A stretch of 40,442 nucleotides of DNA. It comes from Pseudomonadota bacterium (GTDB taxonomy: Bacteria; Pseudomonadota; Gammaproteobacteria; Steroidobacterales; Steroidobacteraceae). The position numbers and the translations under genes were made by a program. Shown here in pieces: positions 16,173 to 26,335 of the stretch. The stretch's first letter is position 1, and each line of letters opens with the position of its first letter. The stretch lies in the NCBI GenBank assembly GCA_021790795.1, contig JAJYFU010000016.1, positions 1 to 40,442 of the forward strand, written 5' to 3'. Under the pieces are notes generated by a model that was not told where the DNA came from, did no database searches, and saw only the letters and a program-made list of their open reading frames with translations.

Positions 16173-17540
16173 TTACTCGCGCGCCCGCCGACGGTTCTGA
16201 CTGCGCTCGGCGATCAGCATGGCCAGCTCCAGCGCCTGCTCGTGATTCAGCCGCGGGTCGACCGTGGAGCGATAGGCCCGTTGCAGATCTCCGTCGGTCA
16301 AGCCGCGTGCCCCGCCGGTGCACTCGGTGACATCATCGCCGGTGAGCTCGATGTGCACGCCGCCCAGACGCGAGCCGTGCTCCGCATGGATGCGGAAGGC
16401 GAGATCGACTTCCTGGAGGATGTTCTCGAACCGCCGGGTCTTCAGGCCTCCGGTGCTCGTCTCGGTGTTGCCGTGCATCGGGTCGCACACCCACAGCACC
16501 GACTGACCGGTCTGGCGCACCGCCTCGATCATCTTGGGCAGCGATTTCTCGATTTCCTTGACGCCGAATCGATGGATCAGCGTGAGTCGACCCGGCTGAT
16601 CCTGAGGATTGAGCGCGGCAATCAGGCCCTGCAGCCACGCATCGTCCATCGCCGGGCCGATCTTCACCCCGATGGGGTTGGCGATGCCGCGGAAGTACTC
16701 GACGTGCGCCGCATCGAGCTTCGCGGTGCGCATCCCGACCCAGGGCATGTGCGTCGAAAGGTTGTACCAGCGGTTCTGGCGCGGAATGAAGCGCGTCTGC
16801 GCCTGCTCGTACAGCAGGTGCAGCCCTTCGTGGCACGCGTAGAAGTCCACGTGCGTCGCCTCGTGCACACCACGGCCGCTGATCCCCTCGAAGAAATCGA
16901 GCGCGTCCTCGATCGAATGGACGATCCCCTGATAGGCATCCTTCAGGGGCGCGTGCTTGACGAACCCGAGGTCCCAGTACTCCGGGTGGTGCAGATCCGC
17001 GAAACCCCCATCGACCAGGGCGCGTACGAAGTTCAGCGTCAACGCCGCGCGCTCGTAGCCCCGCAGCAGCAGTTGCGGATCGGCACGGCGCGCCTCCGGC
17101 GTGAATTCCGGCCGATTGACCAGATCGCCCCGGAAGCTCGGCAGCGTCACCCCATCGCGCGTCTCGGTGTCCGCCGAGCGGGGCTTGGCGTACTGTCCGG
17201 CCATGCGCCCGACACGGATGATGGGCTTCTTCAGTCCATGCAGCAGCACGAGGCTCATCTGCAGCAGGATCTTGAGCTTCTTGGCGATCAGATCCGACTC
17301 GCACTCGGCGAAGGTCTCGGCACAGTCGCCGCCCTGCAGCAGAAACGCCTGGCCGCGCTGGGCGGCCGCCAGACGCTCGCGCAGCGCCTCGATTTCCCAC
17401 GAGACGACGATCGGCGGCAGCCGTGAAAGTTCGGCCACCACCCGCTCCAGAGCGGCCGGATCATCGTAGGTCGGCTGCTGCAGAGCCGGTTTGGCATGCC
17501 AGCTGGCGGGGTGCCAGGCAGTGGTCTCTGTGGCGCGCAT
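16173..17540 (-). CDS. Class II 3-deoxy-7-phosphoheptulonate synthase
   Basis: A 455-residue plant/actinobacterial-type (class II) DAHP synthase, the first step of the shikimate pathway: phosphoenolpyruvate plus erythrose 4-phosphate. Family signatures are WEIEALRERLAAAQRGQAFL followed by LQGGDCAETFAE (metal-binding Cys), RVGRMAGQYAKPRS, and CDPMHGNTETSTGGLKTRRF (metal-binding His). The C-terminus matches the family length. ATG 17540 (MRATETTAWHPASW) is preferred; an upstream in-frame TTG at 17573 adds 11 residues but lacks family support. It is divergent from the lysine-catabolic pair across a short region with a palindrome. Erythrose 4-phosphate, its substrate, is also a product of the phosphoketolase acting on fructose 6-phosphate. 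Confidence 0.95.
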   Translation of the reverse strand: MRATETTAWHPASWHAKPALQQPTYDDPAALERVVAELSRLPPIVVSWEIEALRERLAAAQRGQAFLLQGGDCAETFAECESDLIAKKLKILLQMSLVLLHGLKKPIIRVGRMAGQYAKPRSADTETRDGVTLPSFRGDLVNRPEFTPEARRADPQLLLRGYERAALTLNFVRALVDGGFADLHHPEYWDLGFVKHAPLKDAYQGIVHSIEDALDFFEGISGRGVHEATHVDFYACHEGLHLLYEQAQTRFIPRQNRWYNLSTHMPWVGMRTAKLDAAHVEYFRGIANPIGVKIGPAMDDAWLQGLIAALNPQDQPGRLTLIHRFGVKEIEKSLPKMIEAVRQTGQSVLWVCDPMHGNTETSTGGLKTRRFENILQEVDLAFRIHAEHGSRLGGVHIELTGDDVTECTGGARGLTDGDLQRAYRSTVDPRLNHEQALELAMLIAERSQNRRRARE

Positions 17541-17562
17541 AGCGGGCGTGATGCTAGCACGG

Positions 17563-17586
17563 ACTGGCGTCAATCGCCCCGCCAGT
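17563..17586. promoter_or_regulatory. Palindrome in a divergent promoter region
   Basis: ACTGGCG (17563-17569) and CGCCAGT (17580-17586) form a perfect 7-10-7 dyad midway between the DAHP synthase start and the saccharopine dehydrogenase-like gene. Symmetry and position suit a regulator binding site, possibly controlling the lysine genes. No regulator gene is adjacent. Confidence 0.4.
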
Positions 17587-17624
17587 AGAGAATTCTGCCA
17601 TTACTCTCAATCGGGGGGTGCTCC

Positions 17625-18791
17625 ATGCACCGCGTATTGATTCTCGGCGCCGGCAAGATCGGCGCGCTCATCTCGGGACTGCTGGCCGGCTCGGGCGCCT
17701 ACCTCGTCGATTTGGCGGATCAGGACGGCTCCGTTGCCGAAGCCGTGGTCAAGGCGCACGGCCTCAAGGGCATGAAGGCCCATGCTCTCGATGCCAAAAA
17801 TCCCGAGACCCTCGCGCGCCATCTGGCCGGGCACCCGGTCGACGCGGTGATCTCGAGCCTGCCCTTCCACTGCAACGTCGCGGTTGCCGAAGCGGCGCGC
17901 CGCGCAGGCATGCACTACTTCGATCTCACGGAAGACGTGGAAGTCACTCGAGCCGTTCGCGCCATCGCGGTGGACGCCGACCGGGCGTTCGTGCCGCAAT
18001 GCGGTCTGGCGCCCGGGTTCATCAGCATCGCCGCGGCGGAGCTGATCACCCACTTCGAATCACTGCGCGCGGTGAAGCTGCGCGTCGGCGCCCTGCCCCA
18101 GCATCCCAACAACGTGCTCAAGTACTCCCTCACGTGGTCGACGGAGGGACTGATCAACGAATACGGCAACCCGTGCCAAGCCATCGTCGAGGGCCAGACC
18201 GTGGACGTCGCCCCGCTCGAGGGGTTGGAGGAGATCGAGATCGACGGCACACTGTACGAGGCATTCAACACCTCCGGCGGGCTCGGCTCGCTGGCCGAGA
18301 CCCGCGGCGTGCGCGCCGAGTCGATGAACTACAAGACCATCCGCTATCCGGGCCACTGCGAGCAGATGCGCCTGCTGATGAACGACCTGAAGCTCAACCA
18401 GGATCGGGACACCCTCAAGCGCATTCTCGAGAACGCGGTGCCGCAGACGCTCCAGGACGTGGTCATCGTCTACGTGGCGGTCACCGGCATGCAGGATGGG
18501 CAACTGCGCGAAGAGAACTACGTCAACAAGATCTATCCGCAGCTGATCTCCGAGCGGCTCTGGTCGGCCATTCAGGTCACCACCGCGGCCGGCATCACGG
18601 CGGTGGTCGACCTGGTGCTGGAGCACCCCGAGCGCTACCGCGGATTCATCGCCCAGGAACAATTCCGCCTCACCGACATCCTGGCCAACCGCTTCGGACG
18701 CTACTACGCAAGCGGCGGCAACAAGGACGTCTCGGGCGAGGTGATCGTGGCCGGCAAGACCGGCCGCCAGCGCACGAACAAGGCGGCCTGA
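17625..18791 (+). CDS. Saccharopine dehydrogenase / lysine 6-dehydrogenase-like enzyme
   Basis: A 388-residue NAD(P)-dependent enzyme. The N-terminal Rossmann fold shows VLILGAGKIGALISGLLAGS (4-23) and an acidic strand end near LVDLADQD. The middle part FVPQCGLAPGFISIAAAELI is typical of the saccharopine dehydrogenase-like superfamily. Known members cleave saccharopine to glutamate and aminoadipate semialdehyde, or, as in the Geobacillus lysine 6-dehydrogenase of similar length, deaminate lysine directly to that semialdehyde. The aldehyde dehydrogenase four bases downstream is of the aminoadipate-semialdehyde class, so lysine catabolism is the best reading. No lysine-ketoglutarate reductase domain is fused or adjacent, which favours the direct lysine 6-dehydrogenase. 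Confidence 0.82.
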   Translation: MHRVLILGAGKIGALISGLLAGSGAYLVDLADQDGSVAEAVVKAHGLKGMKAHALDAKNPETLARHLAGHPVDAVISSLPFHCNVAVAEAARRAGMHYFDLTEDVEVTRAVRAIAVDADRAFVPQCGLAPGFISIAAAELITHFESLRAVKLRVGALPQHPNNVLKYSLTWSTEGLINEYGNPCQAIVEGQTVDVAPLEGLEEIEIDGTLYEAFNTSGGLGSLAETRGVRAESMNYKTIRYPGHCEQMRLLMNDLKLNQDRDTLKRILENAVPQTLQDVVIVYVAVTGMQDGQLREENYVNKIYPQLISERLWSAIQVTTAAGITAVVDLVLEHPERYRGFIAQEQFRLTDILANRFGRYYASGGNKDVSGEVIVAGKTGRQRTNKAA

Positions 18792-18794
18792 GCG

Positions 18795-20327
18795 ATGGGC
18801 GCACAGATCGATATCCGGACCCTTCTGCGGCGGCTCGAGCTCGAGGCGGTCAATCCCGGGGTCTGCTCGGGCCGCGGCGCGTGGCGCGGCGAGGGGCCGA
18901 TGCTCGAGGTGCGCAATCCCGCCACCGGCGAGCGCATCGCCGCGGTTCGCACCGCGGCGGCCGCCGATTACGAGGTGCTGATGCGCTCGGCGATCGAGAC
19001 CGCCGCGGCGTGGCGGATCGTTCCCGCCCCGAAACGAGGCGAGGCCGTGCGCCTGATCGGCGAGGCGCTGCGTACGGTCAAGGACGACCTTGGCGCGCTG
19101 GTCTCCCTCGAGAACGGCAAGATCCTGGCCGAGGGACGCGGTGAAGTGCAGGAGATGATCGACATCGCCGACTTCGCCGTCGGCCAGTCGCGCATGCTCT
19201 ATGGCCTGACCATGCACTCCGAGCGCCCCGGTCATCGCATGTACGAGCAGTGGCAGCCGCTCGGGGTGGTCGGGATCATCTCCGCATTCAACTTCCCGGT
19301 CGCGGTATGGTCCTGGAATGCCTTTCTCGCGGCGATCTGCGGCAACGTGTCGGTCTGGAAGCCCTCGCCCAAGACCCCGCTCACAGCGATCGCCGTGCAG
19401 AAGCTCGTCAACCGAGTGCTCGAGACTCACGGCCTCCCGCCGATCTTCCAGATGTTCATCGACGCCGGCGCGGAACTCGCCTCGCGCTTCGTCGAGGACC
19501 GCCACGTCGCCTTGGTCTCATTCACCGGCTCGACCGCCGTCGGCCGCAAGGTTGGGGAACGCGTGGCCGCTCGCCTCGGCAAGAGTCTGCTCGAGCTCGG
19601 CGGCAACAACGCCATCATCGTCGATGAATCCGCGAACCTGGAGCTTGCTGTGCCGGCGATCGTGTTCGGCGCGGTCGGCACCGCCGGCCAGCGGTGCACC
19701 ACGACCCGCCGCGTGTTCGCGCATCGGGCCATCGCGGCGGACCTGGAGCGCCGTCTCGTCAACGCCTATCGCCAAGTGAGGATCGGTGATCCACTCGATC
19801 CGGCCACACTCATGGGACCGCTGATCGATGCGGCGGCGCTCGAGCGCTTCACCTCCGCGGTGACCGCGGCTCGGGCAGCGGGCGCAGAGGTGCTCGCCGG
19901 CGGCAAGGTGCTCGAGCGCTCCGGGCACTTCGTGGAGCCGACGCTGATCCGCGCGCGCAACGACTGGCAGATCGTGCAGAACGAGACGTTTGCGCCCATT
20001 CTCTACCTCATCCCGGTCGACTCGCTCGAGGCGGCGATCGCCCAGCAGAACGACAGTCACTACGGCCTGTCCTCGGCGCTGTTCACCGAGCGCCTGCGGG
20101 CCGCGGAGACGTTTCTTTCCGCCGGCGGCAGCGATTGCGGCATCGCCAACGTCAACATCGGCACCTCGGGAGCCGAGATCGGCGGCGCATTCGGCGGCGA
20201 GAAGGACACCGGCGGAGGCCGGGAATCGGGCTCCGATGCCTGGAAGGCCTACATGCGCCGGCAGACCAACACCATCAACTGGAGCGGTGCGCTGCCGCTG
20301 GCGCAGGGAATCAAGTTCGAGCTTTAG
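18795..20327 (+). CDS. Aldehyde dehydrogenase, ALDH7/aminoadipate-semialdehyde type
   Basis: A 510-residue NAD(P)-dependent aldehyde dehydrogenase. The cofactor region has [18 protein letters not shown], the general-base glutamate is in [11 protein letters not shown], and the catalytic cysteine is in [12 protein letters not shown]. The C-terminal [20 protein letters not shown] is typical of ALDH7 (antiquitin/AmaB), which oxidises 2-aminoadipate 6-semialdehyde to 2-aminoadipate. It starts four bases after the upstream dehydrogenase gene, which would supply that semialdehyde. The 3' end overlaps the convergent ackA gene by 17 bases. The ALDH7 subfamily call is strong; the physiological substrate is inferred from the pair. 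Confidence 0.9.
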   Translation: MGAQIDIRTLLRRLELEAVNPGVCSGRGAWRGEGPMLEVRNPATGERIAAVRTAAAADYEVLMRSAIETAAAWRIVPAPKRGEAVRLIGEALRTVKDDLGALVSLENGKILAEGRGEVQEMIDIADFAVGQSRMLYGLTMHSERPGHRMYEQWQPLGVVGIISAFNFPVAVWSWNAFLAAICGNVSVWKPSPKTPLTAIAVQKLVNRVLETHGLPPIFQMFIDAGAELASRFVEDRHVALVSFTGSTAVGRKVGERVAARLGKSLLELGGNNAIIVDESANLELAVPAIVFGAVGTAGQRCTTTRRVFAHRAIAADLERRLVNAYRQVRIGDPLDPATLMGPLIDAAALERFTSAVTAARAAGAEVLAGGKVLERSGHFVEPTLIRARNDWQIVQNETFAPILYLIPVDSLEAAIAQQNDSHYGLSSALFTERLRAAETFLSAGGSDCGIANVNIGTSGAEIGGAFGGEKDTGGGRESGSDAWKAYMRRQTNTINWSGALPLAQGIKFEL

Positions 20328-21462
20328 GGGCAGTATCGCCGAGCACGCTCAGCGTCTCGCGCACCATGATCGGCTCCTCGGCCACCGTGACCGTCCACAC
20401 GGCAACCCGGCCGCCGGCCGGGCTGATGCGCGCATCGCTGCCGCATGCCGCCGCATTGGCCGCCGGATCGAGTTCGATTCCCGCCCAGTGCAGGCCCGCA
20501 AGCGCGCGGGCGCGCACCTGCGGCACGTGCTCGCCCACGCCGCCGCCGAACACGATGCCGTCGCAGCCGCCGAGCACCGTCAGATACGCGCCGATATATT
20601 TTCCGATGCGATAACAGTAGAGGTCCACCGCCAGCCGGGCCCGCGCACTGTCTTCGGCGAGCAGCTCCGCCGGGTTGCTCCGCCCACCCACGCCGAGCAG
20701 GCCCGACTCACGGTTGAACGACTCGATGAGCCGATGCGGCGCAATCCCGAGCCGCTCGGTCAGATACGGCACGACCGCGGCATCGATATCCCCCGAACGG
20801 GTGGCCATGACCAGCCCTTCCAGCGGCGAGAATCCCATGGAAGTGTCGCGGGCCCGCCCGCCGTCGGTGGCGGTGATGGAGCATCCGCCGCCCAATTGCA
20901 GGCTGATCAGCCGTCCGCCATCCGGCAGGCCCGGATTCAGCTCGCACCAGCGGCGCCACATGGCCTCATGCGCCAAGCCGTGGAAGCCGTAGCGGCGCAC
21001 CCCGACGTCCCGGCCCAGCCCGCTCGGCAGCGCGTACTCGGCCGCCACGGCGGGCAGCGTCGCATAGAAGGCCGTATCAAAAACGGCAATCTGCGCCACC
21101 TCGACACCGCAGAGCGCCGTGCCCGCGTCGATCCAGCGTAGCGCCAGAGGATTGTGCAAAGGAGCCAGGACCGCGACCTCGCCGATCCCGCGGCGCACCG
21201 CCGCGTCGATGCGCACCGCATGAGTATAGCGGTCCGCGCCATGCACGACCCGATGCGCGAGCGCCGCCGGCCGATCGGGCAACTGTTTGAGGAATCCCTC
21301 GAGCTCCCCCGCCGGATCGAGGTGCGTGCCCTCGTGACGCACCGCCGCGATCTCGAGCGGCGCGCCAGCCGGCCGCGCGCCGCGCGCCGCGCACTCGAAC
21401 GCACCCAGCTTGATCGAGGTGCTGCCGCTGTTGACAGTAACGATCAGCACCGTCTCAGACAC
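20311..21462 (-). CDS. ackA: Acetate kinase
   Basis: A 383-residue kinase that converts acetyl phosphate and ADP to acetate and ATP. ASKHA-fold signatures: [11 protein letters not shown] at the N-terminus, [42 protein letters not shown], and [20 protein letters not shown] followed by DID. It starts 12 bases after the phosphoketolase stop, so the two are one operon. The phosphoketolase makes acetyl phosphate and this enzyme cashes it in. The length is a little under the usual 395-400. No phosphotransacetylase is present in the window. Confidence 0.93.
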   Translation of the reverse strand: MSETVLIVTVNSGSTSIKLGAFECAARGARPAGAPLEIAAVRHEGTHLDPAGELEGFLKQLPDRPAALAHRVVHGADRYTHAVRIDAAVRRGIGEVAVLAPLHNPLALRWIDAGTALCGVEVAQIAVFDTAFYATLPAVAAEYALPSGLGRDVGVRRYGFHGLAHEAMWRRWCELNPGLPDGGRLISLQLGGGCSITATDGGRARDTSMGFSPLEGLVMATRSGDIDAAVVPYLTERLGIAPHRLIESFNRESGLLGVGGRSNPAELLAEDSARARLAVDLYCYRIGKYIGAYLTVLGGCDGIVFGGGVGEHVPQVRARALAGLHWAGIELDPAANAAACGSDARISPAGGRVAVWTVTVAEEPIMVRETLSVLGDTAPKART

Positions 21463-21474
21463 CGCCCCGGGCGC

Positions 21475-23871
21475 TCATGGCAGGCGGGCCGCATTCCCCG
21501 GCCAACACCAATCCGCCACGAGCGGCATGTCGCGCCCGTGCTCGCGAATATAGGCCGAATGCTCGATCAACAACTTGCGCGCATGCTCCTTCAGATACGC
21601 CCCCCGGTCGCGCAGCCGCGGCAGCCGGTCGATCGCGTCCTGCACCAGATGGAAGCGATCCATCTCGTTGAGCACGGTCATGTCGAAGGGCGTCGTGATC
21701 GTGCCCTCCTCCTTGTAGCCGCGCACATGAATCGCGCCACTGTTGTGCCGCCGATAAGTCAACCTGTGGATCAGCCACGGGTAGCCGTGGAAGGCGAAGA
21801 TCACCGGTATGTCCGCGGTGAACAGCGTATCGAAGTCCGCGTCGCTCAGGCCGTGCGGATGCTCGCTGTCCGGCTGCAACCGCATCAGGTCGACGACGTT
21901 GACCACCCGGATTTTCAACTCGGGCAGCTCCGCCCGCAGAATCGACACCGCCGCCAGCGTCTCGAGCGTCGGCACGTCGCCGGCGCACGCCATCACCAGA
22001 TCGGGCTCCTCGCCCGCATCGTTGCTCGCCCAGTCCCAGATACCGATCCCGGCCGTGCAATGCTCGACCGCCCGGGCCATCGTCAGCCATTGCGGCGCGG
22101 GGTGCTTGCCGGCCACCACCACATTGACATAGTGGCGGCTGCGCAGACAGTGGTCCATCACCGAGAGCAGACAGTTCGCATCCGGGGGCAGATAGACGCG
22201 CACCACGCCGGCTTTCTTGTTCACCACGTGATCGAGGAAGCCCGGATCCTGATGCGTGAAGCCGTTGTGATCCTGACGCCAGACGTGCGAAGTGAGCAGA
22301 TAGTTGAGCGAGGCGATCCGGCGGCGCCAGGGAATCTGCGCGGTGACCTTCAGCCACTTGGCGTGCTGGTTGAACATCGAGTCGATGATGTGGATGAACG
22401 CCTCGTAACAATTGAACAGGCCGTGCCGGCCGGTGAGCAGATAGCCCTCGAGCCAGCCCTCGCACTGATGCTCGCTCAGGATCTCGAGCACCCGGCCGCT
22501 CGGGGCGAGGAACTCGTCGGTCGGAAGCGTGCGCGCCTCCCACTGGCGCGCCGAGGTCTCGAACACCGCCTGCAGCTTGTTGGAAATGGTCTCATCGGGA
22601 CCGAACAGGCGGAAGCTGCGCGGGTTCTGCCGGATCACGTCGCGCAGGAATCCGCCGAGCACGCTGGTATCGGAGGCGCAGGCCGCTCCCGGGGCATCGA
22701 CCTTCTGGGCGTAGAGGCGGAAATCCGGCAGCCGCAGGTCGCGCAACAGCAGTCCGCCGTTGGCGTGCGGGTTGGCGCCCATGCGCCGCTCGCCGCTCGG
22801 CGCGAGCGCGGCCAGGTCGGCGCGCAGACGGCCGGACTCGAACAGCTCCCACGGCCGGTAGCTGCGCAGCCACGCATCGAGCGCCGCCAGATGCCGCGGG
22901 TCCGTGGCCGGATCGGTGATGGGCACCTGGTGGGCGCGAAAGCTGCCCTCGACCGGTTTACCGTCGAGGCTCTTCGGTCCTGTCCAACCCTTGGGACTGT
23001 CGAGCACGATCATCGGCCAGCGTGGCCGCGCCACGCGCGCCCCCGGCGCGCGCGCCTCGCGCTGCGCGGCCTGGATCGCATCGATCGCCGTATCCAGCGT
23101 CGCGGCCATCAGCTGGTGCATCGCCAGCGGCTCATGGCCGCTGACGAAGTAGGGGCGCCAGCCGCAGCCCTGCAGCAGCTGCTCGAGCTCCTCGCGCTCG
23201 ATGCGCGCCAACACCGTGGGGTTGGCGATCTTGTACCCGTTCAGGTGCAGAATGGGCAGCACCGCTCCATCGTGCGCCGGATTGAGAAACTTGTTCAGAT
23301 GCCATCCGGTGGCGAGCGGCCCGGTTTCCGCCTCACCGTCGCCGACCACGCACGCGACGATCAGCTGCGGATTGTCGAGCGCCGCGCCACAGGCATGGCT
23401 GAGGGAATAACCGAGCTCCCCGCCTTCGTGAATCGAGCCGGGACACTCCGGCGAGACGTGGCTCGGAATGCCGCCGGGAAAGGAGAACTGCGTGAACAGC
23501 CGTTTCAGGCCCGCCTCGTCCTGCGCGATCTCGGGATACAGCTCGCTGTAGGTGCCCTCGAGGTAGGTGTTGGCCACCAGCGCCGGCCCCCCGTGCCCCG
23601 GACCGGAAATGTAAATCATGTCCAGGTCGCGCTCGCGGATCACGCGATTCAGGTGCGCGTAGATGAAATTCTGCCCCGGTGTCGTGCCCCAGTGTCCGAG
23701 CAGCATCGCCTTGATGTGACTGGGCGCCAGCGCCACGGTCAGCAGCGGATTGTCACGCAGATAAATCTGCCCGACGCACAGATAATTCGCCGCCCGCCAG
23801 TACGCATCCATTCGCTGCAATGCATCGGCCGACAGTGGACCACTGACCGTTCGATCGCTCTGGCTGGACAT
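21475..23871 (-). CDS. xfp: Phosphoketolase (xylulose 5-phosphate/fructose 6-phosphate)
   Basis: A 798-residue thiamine diphosphate enzyme that splits xylulose 5-phosphate (and often fructose 6-phosphate) with phosphate into acetyl phosphate and a smaller sugar phosphate. Hallmarks: [51 protein letters not shown], the ThDP motif [11 protein letters not shown], and [20 protein letters not shown] in the second half. The frame stays open for 115 further codons upstream, but the family start is [15 protein letters not shown] lies six bases before ATG 23871 and three before the alternative ATG 23874. Followed by ackA after 12 bases. Confidence 0.95.
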   Translation of the reverse strand: MSSQSDRTVSGPLSADALQRMDAYWRAANYLCVGQIYLRDNPLLTVALAPSHIKAMLLGHWGTTPGQNFIYAHLNRVIRERDLDMIYISGPGHGGPALVANTYLEGTYSELYPEIAQDEAGLKRLFTQFSFPGGIPSHVSPECPGSIHEGGELGYSLSHACGAALDNPQLIVACVVGDGEAETGPLATGWHLNKFLNPAHDGAVLPILHLNGYKIANPTVLARIEREELEQLLQGCGWRPYFVSGHEPLAMHQLMAATLDTAIDAIQAAQREARAPGARVARPRWPMIVLDSPKGWTGPKSLDGKPVEGSFRAHQVPITDPATDPRHLAALDAWLRSYRPWELFESGRLRADLAALAPSGERRMGANPHANGGLLLRDLRLPDFRLYAQKVDAPGAACASDTSVLGGFLRDVIRQNPRSFRLFGPDETISNKLQAVFETSARQWEARTLPTDEFLAPSGRVLEILSEHQCEGWLEGYLLTGRHGLFNCYEAFIHIIDSMFNQHAKWLKVTAQIPWRRRIASLNYLLTSHVWRQDHNGFTHQDPGFLDHVVNKKAGVVRVYLPPDANCLLSVMDHCLRSRHYVNVVVAGKHPAPQWLTMARAVEHCTAGIGIWDWASNDAGEEPDLVMACAGDVPTLETLAAVSILRAELPELKIRVVNVVDLMRLQPDSEHPHGLSDADFDTLFTADIPVIFAFHGYPWLIHRLTYRRHNSGAIHVRGYKEEGTITTPFDMTVLNEMDRFHLVQDAIDRLPRLRDRGAYLKEHARKLLIEHSAYIREHGRDMPLVADWCWPGNAARLP

Positions 23872-23927
23872 CATCGACTCCCGTAACGGGCCGCCTGCCC
23901 GTCCGCATCGCAACGTGCCGCGCTCCC

Positions 23928-23933
23928 ATTGTA
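23928..23933 (-). promoter_or_regulatory. Possible -10 box for xfp-ackA
   Basis: TACAAT on the minus strand in the 154-base gap shared with the divergent RNB gene. It would give a leader of about 50 bases before the phosphoketolase ATG. No good -35 is visible. Confidence 0.35.
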
Positions 23934-24025
23934 AATACGCGGTTCCCGAGATGCACGGCGGATCGGCGAATTGACCGTCCCGCGCCGCGCCCGTACGATG
24001 TCGGCAGTCTCGCACGAGGGCTACG

Positions 24026-25495
24026 ATGCACGGCACCTCGCACGGCGGCCGGCAGATCCTCAGACACATCGCGCGCGTCGCCATGATCGAGCGTGGTCTG
24101 CAACCGGATTTCCCAGCCGCCGCCATGCGCCAGGCCGCCGCCCTGAGCGTTCCGCCACGCGCCCCGCTCACTGCCGCGGTGCGCGATCTGCGCGCGCTGC
24201 CCTGGGTCTCGATCGACAACGACGACTCGCGCGATCTGGATCAACTCACCGCCGCACAAGCGCTCCCCGGCGGTGACATCCACGTCCGGGTGGCGATCGC
24301 CGACGTCGATGCGCTGGTCGCTCCCGACAGCCCGATCGACGCGCACGCGCGCCACAACACGACGTCGGTCTATACGGCCGCACGCGTCTTTCCCATGCTG
24401 CCCGAGCGATTATCGACCGACCTCACGTCCCTGGGCGAGCGTCAGGAGCGGCTGGCGCTGGTGGCCGAGATGACCGTCGCCGCCGAGGGTCACGTCACCG
24501 GCTCGGATCTCTACCGGGCGCTGGTGTGCAATCGAGCCAAACTCGCCTATCCGTCGATCGCGGCCTGGCTGGAGGGCACCGCCGAGCCACCCGCGGCGCT
24601 GGAGGATCCGGCACTGCAGCACCAACTGCACCTTCAGGACACCGCCGCACAAGCCTTGCGCGCCCTGCGGCACGAGCATGGGGCGCTGACGCTCGAGACG
24701 CTGCAGACGCACGCGGTGTTCGACGGCGAAACCCTGCGGGACCTGGCGCCGGACCGGAAGAATCGCGCGCAAGAGCTGATCGAGGACCTGATGATTGCCG
24801 CCAACGGCGCGGTGGCGCGGTTTCTCGACCACCATGGCGTCCCTTCCCTGCGCCGGGTGCTGCGCACACCCCGTCGATGGGAGCGCATCGCGGCGCTCGC
24901 CGCGGCACTCGGCGAGCGCCTGCCCGCAAGCCCCGACGCGCTCGCACTGAACTCATTTCTCATCCGGCGCCGCCGAGCCGATCCGCGGGGCTTCGCCGAT
25001 CTGTCGCTGGGGGTCGTCAAATCGCTCGGCGCCGGGGAGTACGTGGCGACGGCCGCCGGCGAGTCCAGCCGGCATTTCGGGCTCGCGGTGAGCAACTACA
25101 CGCACTCGAGCGCCCCCAACCGGCGCTTCCCGGATCTGATCAGCCAGCGGCTGGTGAAGGCGGTGCTCGAGGGCCGCCCGAGCCCCTACCCGCCGCAGCG
25201 CCTGGTCGAGCTCGCCGCGCACTGCACCGCGCAGGAAGACAACGCGGCCAAGGTCGAGCGGCGCGTGAACAAATCCGCCGCCGCGCTGCTGCTGTCGGGG
25301 CGCATCGGGGACGCGTTCGACGCGTTCGTCACGGGCGCCGCCAGCAAAGGCACCTGGGTACGTATCGAACGCCCGGCAATCGAAGGGCGTCTGGTGCGCG
25401 GCATGGAGGGATTGGATGTCGGCGAGCGGCTGCGGGTGCGGCTGTTGCGTGTCGACGTCGAGCGCGGTTACATCGATTTCGGGAGCGTACGCTGA
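24026..25495 (+). CDS. RNB-domain exoribonuclease (RNase II/R family)
   Basis: A 489-residue, short RNase II-like protein: RNB catalytic domain (about 55-385) and a C-terminal OB/S1-like segment ending [16 protein letters not shown], without the two N-terminal cold-shock domains. It would degrade RNA 3' to 5'. The metal-binding cluster reads [13 protein letters not shown] (62-74). Aligned to E. coli RNase II, Asp201, Asp207 and Asp209 have partners at 64, 70 and 72, but the position of Asp210 is Gln73. [18 protein letters not shown], the second RNB signature, is intact. I believe this variant recurs in a subfamily of short RNB proteins. The start ATG follows GAGGG. It overlaps the LOG gene by one base. 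Confidence 0.85.
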   Translation: MHGTSHGGRQILRHIARVAMIERGLQPDFPAAAMRQAAALSVPPRAPLTAAVRDLRALPWVSIDNDDSRDLDQLTAAQALPGGDIHVRVAIADVDALVAPDSPIDAHARHNTTSVYTAARVFPMLPERLSTDLTSLGERQERLALVAEMTVAAEGHVTGSDLYRALVCNRAKLAYPSIAAWLEGTAEPPAALEDPALQHQLHLQDTAAQALRALRHEHGALTLETLQTHAVFDGETLRDLAPDRKNRAQELIEDLMIAANGAVARFLDHHGVPSLRRVLRTPRRWERIAALAAALGERLPASPDALALNSFLIRRRRADPRGFADLSLGVVKSLGAGEYVATAAGESSRHFGLAVSNYTHSSAPNRRFPDLISQRLVKAVLEGRPSPYPPQRLVELAAHCTAQEDNAAKVERRVNKSAAALLLSGRIGDAFDAFVTGAASKGTWVRIERPAIEGRLVRGMEGLDVGERLRVRLLRVDVERGYIDFGSVR

Positions 25496-26292
25496 TGGAA
25501 CCCAACGATCTGCCACCCGAGCGGACCTCGCTGCCGCCGCTCGCCTACGGGGATACGAGCTTCCTGGAGAGCGACGCGGCGCGCCCGCTGCGCATCCTGG
25601 CGGAATACCTCGAGCCGCTCGAGCGCTTCAAGGCCGCCGGTGTGCACGCAACCATCGTCTTCTTCGGCTCGGCGCGCCTGCGTCCCGACGGCCCGCTCGG
25701 ACGTTATTACGCGGATGCTCGCGAGCTTGCCGCCCGCCTGACGCGCTGGTCCGCCTCGCTGCCGCCGCACACCCACCATTACGTCGTCTGCTCCGGCGGC
25801 GGCGGCGGGATCATGGAAGCGGCCAACCGCGGAGCGGCCGAGGCCGGCGGCAAGACGGTGGGATTGAACATCAGCCTGCCGCGCGAGCAACATCCCAACG
25901 CGTATCTATCCGATGAGCTGACCTTCGAGTTCCATTATTTCTTCATGCGCAAACTGTGGTTCGCCCATTTGGCGCGCGCGCTGATCGCCTTCCCCGGCGG
26001 CTTCGGCACACTCGATGAGCTGACCGAGATCCTCACTCTGGCGCAAACCCGCAAGCTCGCGCGCGAGATTCCCGTGATCCTCTACGGCCCCGCGTACTGG
26101 AACGAGATCATCGACTTTGACGCCCTCAGCCGCCATGGAGTGATCGATGCCGGGGATCTGGCTCTGTTCGAATTCGCCGATCGACCGGAGGAGGCGCTGG
26201 CGATCCTGCAACGGCGGCTCGTGCCCGAGGCGCGCGAGCAGCCGGGCTTCGCGCACTCGCGCCTTCGCGGCCACTCCGAGCCGCGCCGGTAA
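25495..26292 (+). CDS. LOG-family nucleotide 5'-monophosphate phosphoribohydrolase
   Basis: A 265-residue Rossmann-like protein of the LOG (lysine-decarboxylase-like) family. These enzymes cut the ribosyl bond of nucleoside monophosphates, for example cytokinin nucleotides or other purine and pyrimidine nucleotides. Signatures: IVFFGSARLRPDGPLGRYY, CSGGGGGIMEAANRGA, FHYFFMRKLWF and the catalytic PGGFGTLDELTE. It is the longer family form with extra N- and C-terminal arms. Its ATG shares one base with the RNB stop (TGATG), so the two are coupled. A joint role in RNA or nucleotide turnover is plausible but inferred. Confidence 0.88.
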   Translation: MEPNDLPPERTSLPPLAYGDTSFLESDAARPLRILAEYLEPLERFKAAGVHATIVFFGSARLRPDGPLGRYYADARELAARLTRWSASLPPHTHHYVVCSGGGGGIMEAANRGAAEAGGKTVGLNISLPREQHPNAYLSDELTFEFHYFFMRKLWFAHLARALIAFPGGFGTLDELTEILTLAQTRKLAREIPVILYGPAYWNEIIDFDALSRHGVIDAGDLALFEFADRPEEALAILQRRLVPEAREQPGFAHSRLRGHSEPRR

Positions 26293-26335
26293 GTTCACGC
26301 GGTGCGGCCCGAAACTGCTTTCGCGGCGACGCCGA

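Noticed and set aside
14775-17426. An 883-codon open frame on the plus strand, antisense to icd and DAHP synthase
   Set aside because: It spans two well-supported minus-strand genes and their gap. The translation is Arg/Leu/Ala/Asp-rich without any family motif; such long shadows are usual opposite GC-rich genes.
21154-23886. A 910-codon open frame on the plus strand opposite ackA and xfp
   Set aside because: Pure shadow of two strongly conserved genes, with biased composition and no motif.
23875-24219. Upstream extension of the phosphoketolase frame by 115 codons
   Set aside because: Arg/Ala-rich, overlaps the divergent RNB gene and has no family support.
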